From Streptomyces hygroscopicus (GTDB lineage Bacteria > Actinomycetota > Actinomycetes > Streptomycetales > Streptomycetaceae): 64,000 bases of DNA. The stretch spans positions 5,766,001 to 5,830,000 of the forward strand of contig CP018627.1 of the NCBI GenBank assembly GCA_002021875.1, in the 5' to 3' direction. The position numbers and the translations under genes are program-made. The notes under the pieces are model-generated. The model searched no databases. It was not told the DNA's origin and worked only from the letters and a program-made list of their open reading frames with translations. Below are positions 26,301 to 37,292 of the stretch, piece after piece; the first letter of the stretch is position 1, and every line of letters starts with the position of its first letter.

Positions 26301-28272
26301 GCAGCCCGAAGTCGTAGACCCAGGCGGTGGTCTTGTCCGAGCAGCGCAGCTCGTACGGGCGCTCGTCGACCACCTCGACACCGAGGGTGTTGAGCACCGG
26401 GAGCACCGCGGACAGCGAGATCTGGGCCCCGGCCCGGTAGATCTTGAAGCGGCGCTCGGCATGGGCCGCGCCCACCGGCTCGTAGAGGCTGAGCCCGAAT
26501 TCCTTCCCCCGGTCCTTCAGCCGCTCCAGGTGCTGGAGGTCGGCCACGGCACCGCGCGGGGTGTGGTCCGCCTTGTACCCCTCGGGGAAGGCGTGCTGAT
26601 AGCGGCGCAGCAGCTCGGCCGCGCGCTCCTCACCGGCCTCGGAGACCAGCGCCTCGGCGAAGCCGTCGGCCCAGGAGCGGGCGGCCTCGATCAGCCGGCC
26701 CTCGATCCGCTCCACATCGGCGTCGGTGAGGTCGGGCAGCTCGGTGCCGGGCTGGAGGCGGACCACGAAGTGCAGCCGCGAGAGCACCGATTCGGTGTGC
26801 AGGGCGGTGAAGTCGACCGGCGGGCGGCCGCTCAGCTCCTCCAGCAGGATGTCGGTCAGCCGCAGCCGCACATCGGTGGTGAAACGATCACGCGGCAGAT
26901 AGACCAGCGCGGAGTAGTAGCGCCCGTACTCGTCCTGGCGGAGGAACAGCCGCAGCCGGCGGCGCTCCTGGAGGTAGAGCACGCTGGTGACGATCGAGCG
27001 GAGCTGGTCGACCGGGGTCTGGAACAGCTCATCGCGCGGGTAGGTCTCCAGGATCTGCAGCAGATCCCGGCCGTCGTGGCTGTTGGGCGCGAAGCCCGCG
27101 CCCGCGAGCACCTCGACGACCTTGCGGCGGATGACCGGGACCCGGCGCACCGACTCGGTGTACGCGGCGGAGGAGAACAGCCCCAGGAAGCGGCGCTCGC
27201 CGATCACATTGCCCTCGGCGTCGAACTTCTTCACGCCGATGTAGTCGAGGTACGAGGGGCGGTGGACGGTGGCGCGGCTGTTCGCCTTGGTGAGCACCAG
27301 CAGCTTGCGCTCGCGCGCCTTGGCGCGGGCGTCGGCCGGAAGCCGGTTGAAGGACGGCGACCCCGGGCCCCCGGGGCCCACGGGGGTGCTCTCGTCGGTG
27401 TCCTTGTGCTGCGGATCGGAGCGGAGGATGCCGAGGCCCGTGCCGGGCACCGCGGTCAGCACGTCCTCCTCGCCACCGGCCTCGGTGGGGACCTGCGTCA
27501 GCTCGTACTCGCGGAAGCCGATGAAGGTGAAGTGGTCGTCGGCGAGCCAGCGCAGCAGCTCACGGGCCTCCTCGACCTCCTCCTCGCGGACCTCGGCGGC
27601 CTTGGGCTCGTCCGGCAGGCCCTCGGCGATGCGCATCGCGGACTCGCGCATCTTCTCCCAGTCCTCGACCGCCTCGCGGACATCGGACAGGACGCGCAGG
27701 AGATCGGCGGTGATCTGCTTCAGATCGCCGCGGTCGGTCTCGCGGTCGGTCTCGACATGGATCCAGGACTCCACGACCGCGTCATGCGGGAGCTTCTTCC
27801 TGGCCGGGCCGTCCGGGGAGACATCGAGCAGCTCGATCAGCTTGCCGGTGATGTCACGGCGCACGATCACCTGCGGGTGGATCACGACATGGATGCCGCG
27901 CCCCTGGCGGGTGAGCTCATTGGTGACCGAGTCGACCAGGAACGGCATGTCGTCGGTGACCACCTCGACCACGGAGTGGCTGCAGGTCCAGCCGTGCTCC
28001 TCGACGGTCGGGGTGTGCACCCGGACGTTCGCCGTGCCCTGCGGACGCACCTCGGCGAGCCGGTAGTGGGAGAGCGCCGCCCCGAAGACGTCGACCGGGT
28101 CGCGGTCGGCGAGGTCCTCCGGAGGCGTGTGCAGGTAGTAGTGCTGGAGGTATGCGGTCAGGGTCTCCGGTCCTGGGCCCTGAACCGGTTTTCCCCCGGC
28201 AGGGCTGTTCTCAGCGACCCGGGCGGCCCGTTCGAGCAACTCGGCCTTGGCTTCGTCCAGCTTGGTCTGCAT
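23305..28272 (-). CDS. gdhB: NAD-dependent glutamate dehydrogenase, large (180-kDa) type
   Basis: A 1655-residue cytoplasmic enzyme converting L-glutamate to 2-oxoglutarate and ammonia with NAD, for nitrogen and carbon balance. The length fits the large GDH class first recognised in Streptomyces. The N-terminal half holds ACT-like regulatory segments (HSVVEVVTDDMPFLVDSV, DHTPRGAVADLQHLERL). The catalytic dehydrogenase region has GGLRWSDRREDFRTEILGL, then VPVGAKGGFVGKRLP at about residues 880-895 carrying catalytic lysines, then VGVGDMSGDVFGNGML for NAD binding. The start is the ATG at 28272 (MQTKLDEAKAELL), where the conserved N-terminus begins; a GAGG site precedes it. It is monocistronic, with its own terminators. 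The symbol gdhB is used loosely. Confidence 0.95.
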   Translation of the reverse strand: MQTKLDEAKAELLERAARVAENSPAGGKPVQGPGPETLTAYLQHYYLHTPPEDLADRDPVDVFGAALSHYRLAEVRPQGTANVRVHTPTVEEHGWTCSHSVVEVVTDDMPFLVDSVTNELTRQGRGIHVVIHPQVIVRRDITGKLIELLDVSPDGPARKKLPHDAVVESWIHVETDRETDRGDLKQITADLLRVLSDVREAVEDWEKMRESAMRIAEGLPDEPKAAEVREEEVEEARELLRWLADDHFTFIGFREYELTQVPTEAGGEEDVLTAVPGTGLGILRSDPQHKDTDESTPVGPGGPGSPSFNRLPADARAKARERKLLVLTKANSRATVHRPSYLDYIGVKKFDAEGNVIGERRFLGLFSSAAYTESVRRVPVIRRKVVEVLAGAGFAPNSHDGRDLLQILETYPRDELFQTPVDQLRSIVTSVLYLQERRRLRLFLRQDEYGRYYSALVYLPRDRFTTDVRLRLTDILLEELSGRPPVDFTALHTESVLSRLHFVVRLQPGTELPDLTDADVERIEGRLIEAARSWADGFAEALVSEAGEERAAELLRRYQHAFPEGYKADHTPRGAVADLQHLERLKDRGKEFGLSLYEPVGAAHAERRFKIYRAGAQISLSAVLPVLNTLGVEVVDERPYELRCSDKTTAWVYDFGLRLPLREGEALADDARERFQNAFAAVWTGQAESDNFNQLVLGAGLDWRQAMVLRAYAKYLRQAGSTFSQSYMEDTLRNNVHTTRLLVSLFEARMSPERQRAGVELTDALLEELDAALDQVASLDEDRILRSFLTLIKATLRTNHFQMNGDGKPHDYLSIKLDPQAVPDLPAPRPAYEIWVYSPRVEGVHLRFGKVARGGLRWSDRREDFRTEILGLVKAQMVKNTVIVPVGAKGGFVGKRLPDPSVDRDAWMAEGIACYKTFISGLLDITDNLVAGQVEPPKDVVRHDGDDTYLVVAADKGTATFSDIANDVAQSYGFWLGDAFASGGSAGYDHKGMGITARGAWESVKRHFRELGHDTQTQDFTVVGVGDMSGDVFGNGMLLSENIRLIAAFDHRHIFLDPNPDAATSYAERRRLFELPRSSWEDYDTGLLSAGGGIHPRTAKAIPITPQVRAALGIEKRVAKMTPADLMKTILKAPVDLLWNGGIGTYVKASTESHGDAGDKANDAIRVDGQDLRVKVVGEGGNLGLTQLGRIEFAAGGGRINTDAIDNSAGVDTSDHEVNIKILLNALVTEGDLTLKQRNKLLAEMTDEVGALVLRNNYAQNVALANSEVQAPSLLHAHQRLMRRLGREGRLDRALEFLPTDRQIRERLSAGRGLSQPELAVLLAYVKITVADELIATGLPDDPYLQRLLHAYFPQALRERFPEYIDGHALRREIITTVLVNDTLNTAGTTFLHRMREESGASTEEVVRAQTAARAIFELNQVWDEVEALDTVVDADIQTRMRLHSRRLVERGTRWLLNNRPQPLELAETIDFFGERVAAVRAQMPKLLRGSDIEWYQRIFDEITAAGVPEDLATRVAGFSSAFPTLDIVAIADRTGKEPLAVAEVYYDLADRLRISQLMDRIIELPRADRWQSMARVSIREDLYAAQAALTSDVLSVGNGGSTPEQRFKAWEEKNAAILQRARTTLDEIQSSETFDLANLSVAMRTMRTLLRTHS

Positions 28273-28643
28273 GTCCTCTGGCTCCTGTCGCGCGCCGTTG
28301 CGTGACATCGATGGCGGTGGCATGACGCCGCGACGCGAAAAATCCGGTCGTTGACGACGGTATGCCGGATCGGGGAATGGCCGGGGTGTACTGGGCCGTA
28401 AGTGACCAAGAACCCACGCGCCACGGGTCAGCGGCGGCTCGGGCCCGGGGCCGGTGGGGCTCCGGGCGCGGAGCGAGGGCCTCATTGCCCTCACGGACTA
28501 TCGCGCTGATCACGCAGTAAGGCTATCGCTCCTCCCCAGGGGGTCGTCATGAGCCGTTCGTGTACAAAACCGAGCCCTGAAGTTTGACGAAATGGACAGC
28601 GACCGCGGGCGCGCGCGAACCGATGATGTGCCGCTCATGCATC

Positions 28644-28703
28644 TCTGATGCCTTCTGATGCCCTCTGATGCCCTCTGATGCCCTCTAGCGCCCTCTTGTG
28701 CCC
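28644..28703. repeat. six tandem 10-bp repeats, TCTGATGCCC-like
   Basis: Six consecutive decamers (TCTGATGCCT, then three times TCTGATGCCC, TCTAGCGCCC, TCTTGTGCCC) lie in the 532-bp gap between the divergent dehydrogenase and DJ-1 genes. The period is near one helical turn. The rest of 28273-28804 has no supported gene; it must hold the promoters for both directions, including an AT-richer segment near 28560-28600. Confidence 0.85.
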
Positions 28704-28804
28704 TCTTGGCAACGCGCCGGCGCGGATGCACCGTGGCGGATGCACCGTGATCGGGACGGTGGTAGACGGTGGTAAGCGTGGATGTGAAGGTGGAGGTGGG
28801 CGGC

Positions 28805-29371
28805 ATGACTGCGAAGATCCTTCTGGTGACCGGCGACGCGGCCGAATCGCTGGAGGTGCTCTACCCCTACCAGCGGCTGCGCGAGGAGGGGTACGAGGTC
28901 CATATCGCGGCCCCGACCCGCAAGACGCTGCGCCTCGTGGTCCATGACTTCGAGGAGGGCTTCGACACCTACACCGAGAAGCCGGGCTACACACTCCCCG
29001 CCGACCTCGCCTTCTCCGAGGTCGACCCAGGTCAATACGGAGCCCTCGTGATCCCGGGCGGCCGGGCCCCGGAGTATCTGCGCAACGACCCCGAGCTGCG
29101 CAAGATCTGCAAGGCGTTCTTCGACGCGGACAAGCCGGTGGCGCAGATCTGCCACGGCCCGTTGCTGACGGCGGCCGTGGGCGGCCTGAGCGGGCGGCGG
29201 GTCACCGCGTATCCGGCGCTGGAGCCGGACATGCAGGCGGCGGGGGCGGAGTACCAGGACGCCGAGGTCGTGGTCGACGGCTCGCTGGTCTCCTCCCGGG
29301 CCTGGCCGGACCATCCGGCGTGGATGCGGGAGTTCCTGGCGGTGCTGCGGACGAAGGCGCCGGTGGTATGA
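28805..29371 (+). CDS. DJ-1/PfpI family protein
   Basis: A 188-residue protein of the class I glutamine amidotransferase-like fold: KILLVTGDAAESLEVLYPYQRL, DYGALVIPGG-like QYGALVIPGGRAPEYLR, and the nucleophile elbow VAQICHGPLLTAAV with Cys near residue 115. A conserved Glu (DAAESLEV) completes the usual active site. Members act as chaperone/deglycase or cysteine peptidase; the exact activity is not predictable. The start is the ATG at 28805, with GGAGGTGG six to eight bases upstream. Confidence 0.9.
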   Translation: MTAKILLVTGDAAESLEVLYPYQRLREEGYEVHIAAPTRKTLRLVVHDFEEGFDTYTEKPGYTLPADLAFSEVDPGQYGALVIPGGRAPEYLRNDPELRKICKAFFDADKPVAQICHGPLLTAAVGGLSGRRVTAYPALEPDMQAAGAEYQDAEVVVDGSLVSSRAWPDHPAWMREFLAVLRTKAPVV

Positions 29372-29444
29372 GGGGTGGGGCGGCCCACGGCCGGCGGCCC
29401 ACGGCTGACGGCTGACTTCCGACGGGCCGCTCCGGCTTACTCGC

Positions 29445-30113
29445 TTACTCGTCGGCCATGCGCTCGGCCTCCCGTACGGCCTCCTCGAGCGTGTCCACGA
29501 CCGGCACCCCGGCCGCCTCCAGACTGGCCCGGCTGTGCGAACCTCCCGTGTAGAGCACGGCCCGCGCCCCCACATGGCGTGCCGCCACCGCGTCGTCCAC
29601 GGCGTCCCCGATCACCACCATCCGCTGCGGCGGCACCCCTTCGAGCTCGGCGATATGGCGCATCATCTGCTCGGCCTTGCCGGTGTTGCTCTGGCCGACG
29701 CGGCCGTCCACCCGGATGAAATGGCGCTCGATGCCATGCGTCCGCACCAGCGGGACCAGATGCTCATGCGGGGCCAGTGAGCACAGCGACTGGGTGAGCC
29801 CCGCCTCCTGCCACTCGACGAGCAGTTGCCGGGCGCCGATCGCCAGCCCGGCGCTCTCCGCCAGCGCCCAGTAGTGCCGGTGGAACGCCTCGTCCATGAC
29901 CGCCCACTCCTCGTCGGTGGGCAGCCGCCCCATCAGCCGCTCATAGAAGCGCGGGACCGGGACGCAGTACAGGTCGCGATAGCGCTCGAGGGTGATCGGC
30001 GGCAGGCCGACCTCCCCGAACGATGCGTTCGTCGCCGAGATCACGGCGTCGATGTCGTGGAGCAGCGTGCCGTTCCAGTCCCAGACGAGGTGCGTCACGT
30101 GGTTCTTCCCCAT
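29445..30113 (-). CDS. HAD-superfamily hydrolase, phosphoglycolate-phosphatase-like
   Basis: A 222-residue cytoplasmic phosphatase. Motif I is LVWDWNGTLLHD with nucleophile Asp at about residue 10. An alpha-helical cap follows, then motif II (CSLAPHEHL), motif III Lys in TGKAEQMM, and motif IV VVIGDAVDDAVAARHVGARAV. The DWNGT variant is typical of the Streptomyces Gph-like group. The start is the ATG at 30113, though an upstream ATG at 30152 would be possible. It lies 35 bp after the DUF6912-like gene, probably in one operon. Substrate unknown. Confidence 0.9.
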   Translation of the reverse strand: MGKNHVTHLVWDWNGTLLHDIDAVISATNASFGEVGLPPITLERYRDLYCVPVPRFYERLMGRLPTDEEWAVMDEAFHRHYWALAESAGLAIGARQLLVEWQEAGLTQSLCSLAPHEHLVPLVRTHGIERHFIRVDGRVGQSNTGKAEQMMRHIAELEGVPPQRMVVIGDAVDDAVAARHVGARAVLYTGGSHSRASLEAAGVPVVDTLEEAVREAERMADE

Positions 30114-30148
30114 TCCACGACCGTACCTGCCGGGTCCGACAGCGGGCA

Positions 30149-30655
30149 TCACTCGATGAGATTGGGGATCTCCTGGGTGGCGTACCAGAGCAGCTCATGG
30201 TCCTCGGCGCCGTCCACGGTGAACTGCGCGTCGTCGTCACCGAGGTCCGCCGCGCCCAACGCGTCGGCGGCCGCGGCGATGTCGCGCTCGGCGTCATCGG
30301 CGTCCAGATGCACGGCGGCGGCCTTCGCCAGCGGTACGGCGGTCTTGATCCGCACCTCGCCCAGCGCGGACTGGTCCAGCCCCCGGTCCGGATCGGCGAC
30401 CGCCTGCCCGTCGGGCACGTCCACGGCCACCACGACCCGACGGCGGGGCGCGCGCGGATCGACGGCGAGCAGCCGCAGCGACGCCTGCGCGGCCCGGCTC
30501 AGCGCCGCGTACTCCAGCTCCTCGATATCGTCCGACACGTACCACTCGCGGAGCGCGGGGGTGACCGCGTAGGCCGTCAACGGCGTCGGCCCCAGTTGGC
30601 CCTCCTTGTGCGCCTCGGCGAGAGCGGAGAGGGTCAGGGGGACGTAGACGCGCAT
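30149..30655 (-). CDS. conserved actinobacterial protein, DUF6912-like
   Basis: A 168-residue soluble acidic protein beginning MRVYVPLTLSALAEA, with TAYAVTPALREWYVSDDIEELEYAALSRAAQASLRLL and an acidic C-terminus. I recognise the pattern from conserved uncharacterised Actinobacteria proteins; no enzymatic motif is seen. The start is the ATG at 30655; an in-frame ATG at 30670 (MKAADM) is possible. It is followed closely by the HAD gene in the same direction. Confidence 0.8.
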   Translation of the reverse strand: MRVYVPLTLSALAEAHKEGQLGPTPLTAYAVTPALREWYVSDDIEELEYAALSRAAQASLRLLAVDPRAPRRRVVVAVDVPDGQAVADPDRGLDQSALGEVRIKTAVPLAKAAAVHLDADDAERDIAAAADALGAADLGDDDAQFTVDGAEDHELLWYATQEIPNLIE

Positions 30656-30973
30656 GTCTGCCGCTTTCATCAGAGACCAATAGGCCCCCAGCATACGATC
30701 GCCCGTCCCCAGTCCCGAGCCTTCTTCACAGGCCCGGTGGTCCCCTTTCGGGGGACGGGGTACGACGGCGCCGCACAAAGCCGGGCTTGTGCCTTGCCCG
30801 ACCCCGCGACCAGGGGCGATGAGCGCCCGGATGCCCCGAATAGGTGAACCGAGGCGTCGACCGCGACCGGGGGCCGCGCTCATTGCGGAGGCCGAAAACC
30901 CCCCGGTAGAAGACTCTCCGACGAAAGCTACCGCCCGGTATTCGGCCGGGCCGGAGAGAACGGGGCCAGAAGC
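30656..30973. other. 318-bp divergent intergenic region
   Basis: No gene supported. It contains the promoters for the divergent DUF6912-like and Rv3235-like genes and a small hairpin, GTCCCC (30740-30745) with GGGGAC (30751-30756). No clear -10/-35 pair was assigned. Confidence 0.5.
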
Positions 30974-31603
30974 ATGCGCGAGGGCGTCCGGGCGACGGAT
31001 CGGGCCACGGCGACCGGGGAGGGCGTACGACGGCGCGGCGGCAGCGGACCCGGCCGAAGCGGCCCCCCAGGCCGCAAGGACCCCCGCCGCCCCCGCACCA
31101 CCCCCACAACGTCGGCACCCCCCACCCCGACAGCCACACCCCCCACCCCAACCACCCCACACAACACAACCACCGCCAACGACGCCCTCACCGCATCCCG
31201 CGCCGCGGCCGTATCGCGCAGTGCGGCCGCCGCAGCGGCGTGTCGGCAGCGGGACCGGTTGCCGCGCTACTGGTTCGCCAACCGGCTGGTGCTCACCCTC
31301 AGCGGTCAGCGCCCCGTTCACACCCTCCTCGGGCATGCCCTCCCGGCCGCCTACGACCGACTGATCGAACTCGCCCCGCGCGCCCCGCTGCGCCCCGCCT
31401 CAGGACGTGCCACGGCACCCGTCGTACGGCGCTGTGGCGAGTACCAGCCCCGGCACGGGGTCATCGAGGCGTTCGCCCGGATCGCCTCCGGAGACCGGCT
31501 CAGCGCGCTCGCGTTCCGGCTGGAGCTCGGCGCCGACGCCCGCTGGCGCTGCGCCGCCATCGACCTCGGGCCACTCGCCCAGGCGGTGTCCAACGGATCA
31601 TGA
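30974..31603 (+). CDS. Rv3235-family protein with long low-complexity N-terminus
   Basis: A 209-residue protein. The C-terminal ~100 residues (YWFANRLVLTLSGQRPVHTLLGH, RRCGEYQPRHGVIEAFARI, RLELGADARWRCAAIDLG) match the pattern of the small actinobacterial Rv3235 family, encoded beside secA in many Actinobacteria. The first ~90 residues are Arg/Gly then Pro/Thr-rich and probably disordered. The ATG at 30974 is the best start available but has a weak binding site, so an internal start is not excluded. Role unknown; the linkage to secA is the only clue. Confidence 0.75.
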   Translation: MREGVRATDRATATGEGVRRRGGSGPGRSGPPGRKDPRRPRTTPTTSAPPTPTATPPTPTTPHNTTTANDALTASRAAAVSRSAAAAAACRQRDRLPRYWFANRLVLTLSGQRPVHTLLGHALPAAYDRLIELAPRAPLRPASGRATAPVVRRCGEYQPRHGVIEAFARIASGDRLSALAFRLELGADARWRCAAIDLGPLAQAVSNGS

Positions 31604-31626
31604 CGCCTGCGGCAGGCTGCTCCCCT

Positions 31627-32075
31627 CCCCGCCCCTTCCCACAGCATCGATGCGGCTCCGCCGCGTGGCGGGGCTCCACCCCAGACCCCGGTGCCCAGGG
31701 CGCCTTCCCGAAACCGGGGCTTCGCCCCAGGTCCCGTGGTCCAGGGGGCGAAGCCCCTGGCAACGGGAAGGGGCGGGGAGCCAACCCAGCCCCTCCGGCG
31801 TTTGAGGAGCAGGGTCCAGGGGCGGAGCCCCGGCGGGGCCAGGGCCCAACCCCCGGTTTCGAGGAGAAGCGGGGAGCCAACCCAGCCCCTCCTGCGTTTG
31901 AGGAGCAGGGTCCAGGGCCGGAGCCCCAGCGGGGCCAGGGCCCAACCCCCGGTTTCGAGGAGAAGCGGGGAGCCAACCCAGCCCCTCCGGCGTTTGAGGA
32001 GCAGGGTCCAGGGGCGGAGCCCCGGCGGGGGCCGGGGCCGGGCCCCGGTTCGGGAAGGGGCGGGTAGGGGAAAGA
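31627..32075. repeat. intergenic repeat block: three 96-bp tandem units and inverted borders
   Basis: GGGGAGCCAACCCAGCCCCT starts at 31775, 31871 and 31967, a strict 96-bp period; the third copy is truncated. Each unit carries GGCGTTTGAGGAGCAGGG, the reverse form of the TCCTCAAACGCC core found between many Streptomyces genes. CCCCGCCCCTTCCC (31627-31640) is inverted as GGGAAGGGGCGGGG (31765-31778), and partly again at 32052-32066. The block fills the gap between the Rv3235-like gene and the secA terminator. Confidence 0.9.
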
Positions 32076-32099
32076 TCCGCCGGACACCCCATAGGCCCA

Positions 32100-32130
32100 C
32101 AACCACGGCCACGGCCACGGCCACGGCCAC
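32100..32130. repeat. CGGCCA hexamer array
   Basis: Four to five tandem CGGCCA units lie just before the secA terminator. They are noncoding. Confidence 0.85.
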
Positions 32131-32135
32131 AACGC

Positions 32136-32179
32136 GACGGGCCGGGGTGCCGCGCTCTCGCGCGGCACCCCGGCCCGTC
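32136..32179 (-). terminator. 20-bp perfect hairpin terminator of secA
   Basis: Arms 32136-32155 and 32160-32179 (GACGGGCCGGGGTGCCGCGC and its complement) pair perfectly around loop TCTC, 18 bp after the secA stop. It is one of the strongest hairpins in the window and would work in both directions, protecting the convergent Rv3235-like gene. Confidence 0.92.
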
Positions 32180-32197
32180 CACCAAAACCCTGCCGGA

Positions 32198-35041
<2,844 letters not shown>

Positions 35042-35283
35042 GTAGGCTGGCTCCTTGCCGGTCGGGCCTGGCACGGTCGGGGTGCGCTGGCGCGGCATTG
35101 TCAAGGGGCGCAGGCCCCGCCGCAACGGCCATCGTAAGACAGACCCCGGCACGCCGGGAGGTCCGTCACCACGAGGACCGGATGTCACCTCACCGTGTCA
35201 ACGCCCGAGAGCTCCCCCAGGTGCCCTCCAATTCGCGGAAACCGCTCGCGGTGAGTGACGACGGCGGCGCAGACTCGGGACGC

Positions 35284-35940
35284 ATGGAGCCTGTCACCCT
35301 CACCACCGAGCGTCTGGTCCTGCGCCCCTTCCGGCCCATCGACACGGACGCCCTCTTCGCAGCTTGTCAGGACCCGGACATCCAGCGATGGACCACCGTG
35401 CCCTCCCCGTACGAACGTGCGCACGCGGAGGACTTCACCGGCCGGATCTGCCCGGAGAACTGGCGCGACGACGTGACCTACGACTTCGCGATGGTCACCA
35501 AGAGTGACGACACCCTCGTCGGCGCCATGGGCCTGGTGCGGCTGGCCCATCTGCGCACTCTCGAGCACCAGGCCGAGCTGGGCTACTGGACAGTCCGGGA
35601 GCACCGGCGGCGCGGCTATACGGACGAGGCGGCGCGGGCCGTGATCGAGTGGGCGTTCACCGGGCTCGGGGTGGAGCGCCTGGAGTGGTGCTGCGAGGCC
35701 GGGAACGAGGGCTCGCGGGCGGTCGCCCTCGGGGTGGGCTTCCGGATGGAGGGGACGGACCGCGCCCGGATCGTCCACCAGGGGACCCGGCGGGACGCCT
35801 GGCGGGGCGCGCTGCTGCCCTCCGACTGGGGGCTGCCGTCGACGACGCCGTATCTGCCCGCCAAGGCGTCGGAGGCGCCCAACGCACCGCAGGCTCCCGA
35901 GGCGTCCGGCCGGGCGTCCACGGCGCCGTCAGCGGTCTGA
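35284..35940 (+). CDS. GNAT-family N-acetyltransferase (RimJ/RimL-like)
   Basis: A 218-residue enzyme. LTTERLVLRPFRPIDTDALFAACQDPDIQRW is the RimJ/RimL-type opening, followed by acetyl-CoA-binding REHRRRGYTDEAARAVIEWAF (Q/RxxGxG/A-type loop) and LEWCCEAGNEGSRAVALGVGF. The acceptor could be a protein N-terminus or a small amine and is not predictable. The last ~35 residues are Ala/Pro-rich. The start is the ATG at 35284; GGGA lies about seven bases upstream. It is divergent from secA with a 242-bp shared upstream region. Confidence 0.9.
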   Translation: MEPVTLTTERLVLRPFRPIDTDALFAACQDPDIQRWTTVPSPYERAHAEDFTGRICPENWRDDVTYDFAMVTKSDDTLVGAMGLVRLAHLRTLEHQAELGYWTVREHRRRGYTDEAARAVIEWAFTGLGVERLEWCCEAGNEGSRAVALGVGFRMEGTDRARIVHQGTRRDAWRGALLPSDWGLPSTTPYLPAKASEAPNAPQAPEASGRASTAPSAV

Positions 35941-36080
35941 GAGAGGCCCTGAGGGGCCGCCGGGGCCAACGGCCGTAAGCGGCCGCCGGGGCCGAGGCGT
36001 GGCGGGCCCGGCGGCCCAGGGCGCCGGGGGTCTGGGCGGCATGGGAGGCGTTGTCAGTGGGTGCTACTACGGTGGCGCGC

Positions 36081-37265
36081 ATGACGAACGCCGCCACCGG
36101 GTCCGCCGTGGACCGCACACCCGAGGCCACGCTCTCCGCCGACGAGGCGCGCCGGATCGCGCTGCGCGCCCAGGGGCTGCTGGGCGCCCCCGACCGGCGT
36201 GGCGGGGTGCGGGGCGTGCTGCGCCATCTGGGCGCGGTGCAGCTCGACACGATCTCGGTGCTGGCCCGCTCGCATGAGCTGATTCCGTACGCACGGCTGG
36301 GCGCGGTCGGCCGTAAGACGGTCGAGTCGGCCTATTGGAGCGACACCCACGCCTTCGAGTACTGGTCGCATGCCGCCTGTGTGCTGCCGATCGAGGAGTG
36401 GCCGCACTTCGCCTTCCGGCGCCGCGCCTACCGCCTCCGTCCGCACTGGCACCACGAGCTGCCGGACGGGGTGTACGAGACGGTGGTCAAGCAGTTGCGC
36501 GCGGAGGGCCCGCTGACCGCGACGGAGCTGGGCGGGGCCAAGAACGGCGGGCCGTGGTGGGACTGGTCGGCGGCGAAGATCGCGGTCGAGCGGGCCCTGA
36601 TGTTCGGCGAGGTGGTGTGCGTCGAGCGGCGCGGCTGGAAGCGGGTGTACGACCTGGCGGAGCGCGCCGTGCCGGATGCCCTGCTCCATGACGACCTGGA
36701 CGACCGGGAGTGTCTGCGCCGGCTGGTCCGGCTGGCCGGGCAGTCCCTGGGCGTGGGCACACGGGCGGATATCGCCGACTACCACCGGCTCAAGGGCGAG
36801 CAGGTGGCCGCGGTGATCGCGGACTCGGGGCTGGTGCCGGTGGCGGTCGAGGGCTGGGACAAGCCGGCCTGGGTGGACCCCGAGGCGCTGGCCGCCCCGC
36901 CGCGCGGCCGGCACCGCACCACGCTGCTCTCGCCCTTCGACTCGCTGATATGGGACCGGGCCCGCACCGAGCGGATCTTCGGCTTCACTCACCGGCTGGA
37001 GGCGTATGTGCCCAGGCCCAAGCGGATCTACGGCTACTTCGCCATGCCGCTGCTGTCGGGCGGGCGGCTGCTGGGCCGGGTCGATCCGGCCCGGGAGGGG
37101 AAGACCCTGGTCGCCCGGCAGGTGTCCCTGGAGTCGCCGAAGGCCGTGGCCCCGATGGCACAGGCCCTACGGGAGGCGGCCGAATGGGTGGGCTGCGACT
37201 CCGTACGGGTCGAGCGCGTCGACCGCCCGGAGCTCGCCGCACCGCTCGCGGCGGCCGTCGTCTGA
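36081..37265 (+). CDS. YcaQ/AlkZ-type winged-helix DNA glycosylase
   Basis: A 394-residue protein of the HTH_42 family, which includes AlkZ and YcaQ glycosylases that excise bulky alkyl lesions or unhook interstrand crosslinks. The N-terminal helices hold LGAVQLDTISVLARSHELIPYARLG with the family's Q-x-D/Q catalytic motif (QLD). Three winged-helix units follow (for example RAEGPLTATELGG and TRADIADYHRLKGEQ), then the beta-rich end LLSPFDSLIWDRARTERIFGFTHRLEAYVP and RIYGYFAMPLL. The start is the ATG at 36081, with GGTGG seven bases upstream. QLD places it nearer YcaQ than AlkZ. The role in repair is inferred from family. Confidence 0.88.
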   Translation: MTNAATGSAVDRTPEATLSADEARRIALRAQGLLGAPDRRGGVRGVLRHLGAVQLDTISVLARSHELIPYARLGAVGRKTVESAYWSDTHAFEYWSHAACVLPIEEWPHFAFRRRAYRLRPHWHHELPDGVYETVVKQLRAEGPLTATELGGAKNGGPWWDWSAAKIAVERALMFGEVVCVERRGWKRVYDLAERAVPDALLHDDLDDRECLRRLVRLAGQSLGVGTRADIADYHRLKGEQVAAVIADSGLVPVAVEGWDKPAWVDPEALAAPPRGRHRTTLLSPFDSLIWDRARTERIFGFTHRLEAYVPRPKRIYGYFAMPLLSGGRLLGRVDPAREGKTLVARQVSLESPKAVAPMAQALREAAEWVGCDSVRVERVDRPELAAPLAAAVV

Positions 37266-37292
37266 ACCGCCCGCCCCGGCGGACGCTCGGCC

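Noticed and set aside
23077..28305. Very long open frame on the plus strand opposite the glutamate dehydrogenase gene
   Set aside because: It is a codon-bias shadow: repetitive His/Gln/Val/Gly composition, no domains, no ribosome site. The minus frame has full GDH motifs.
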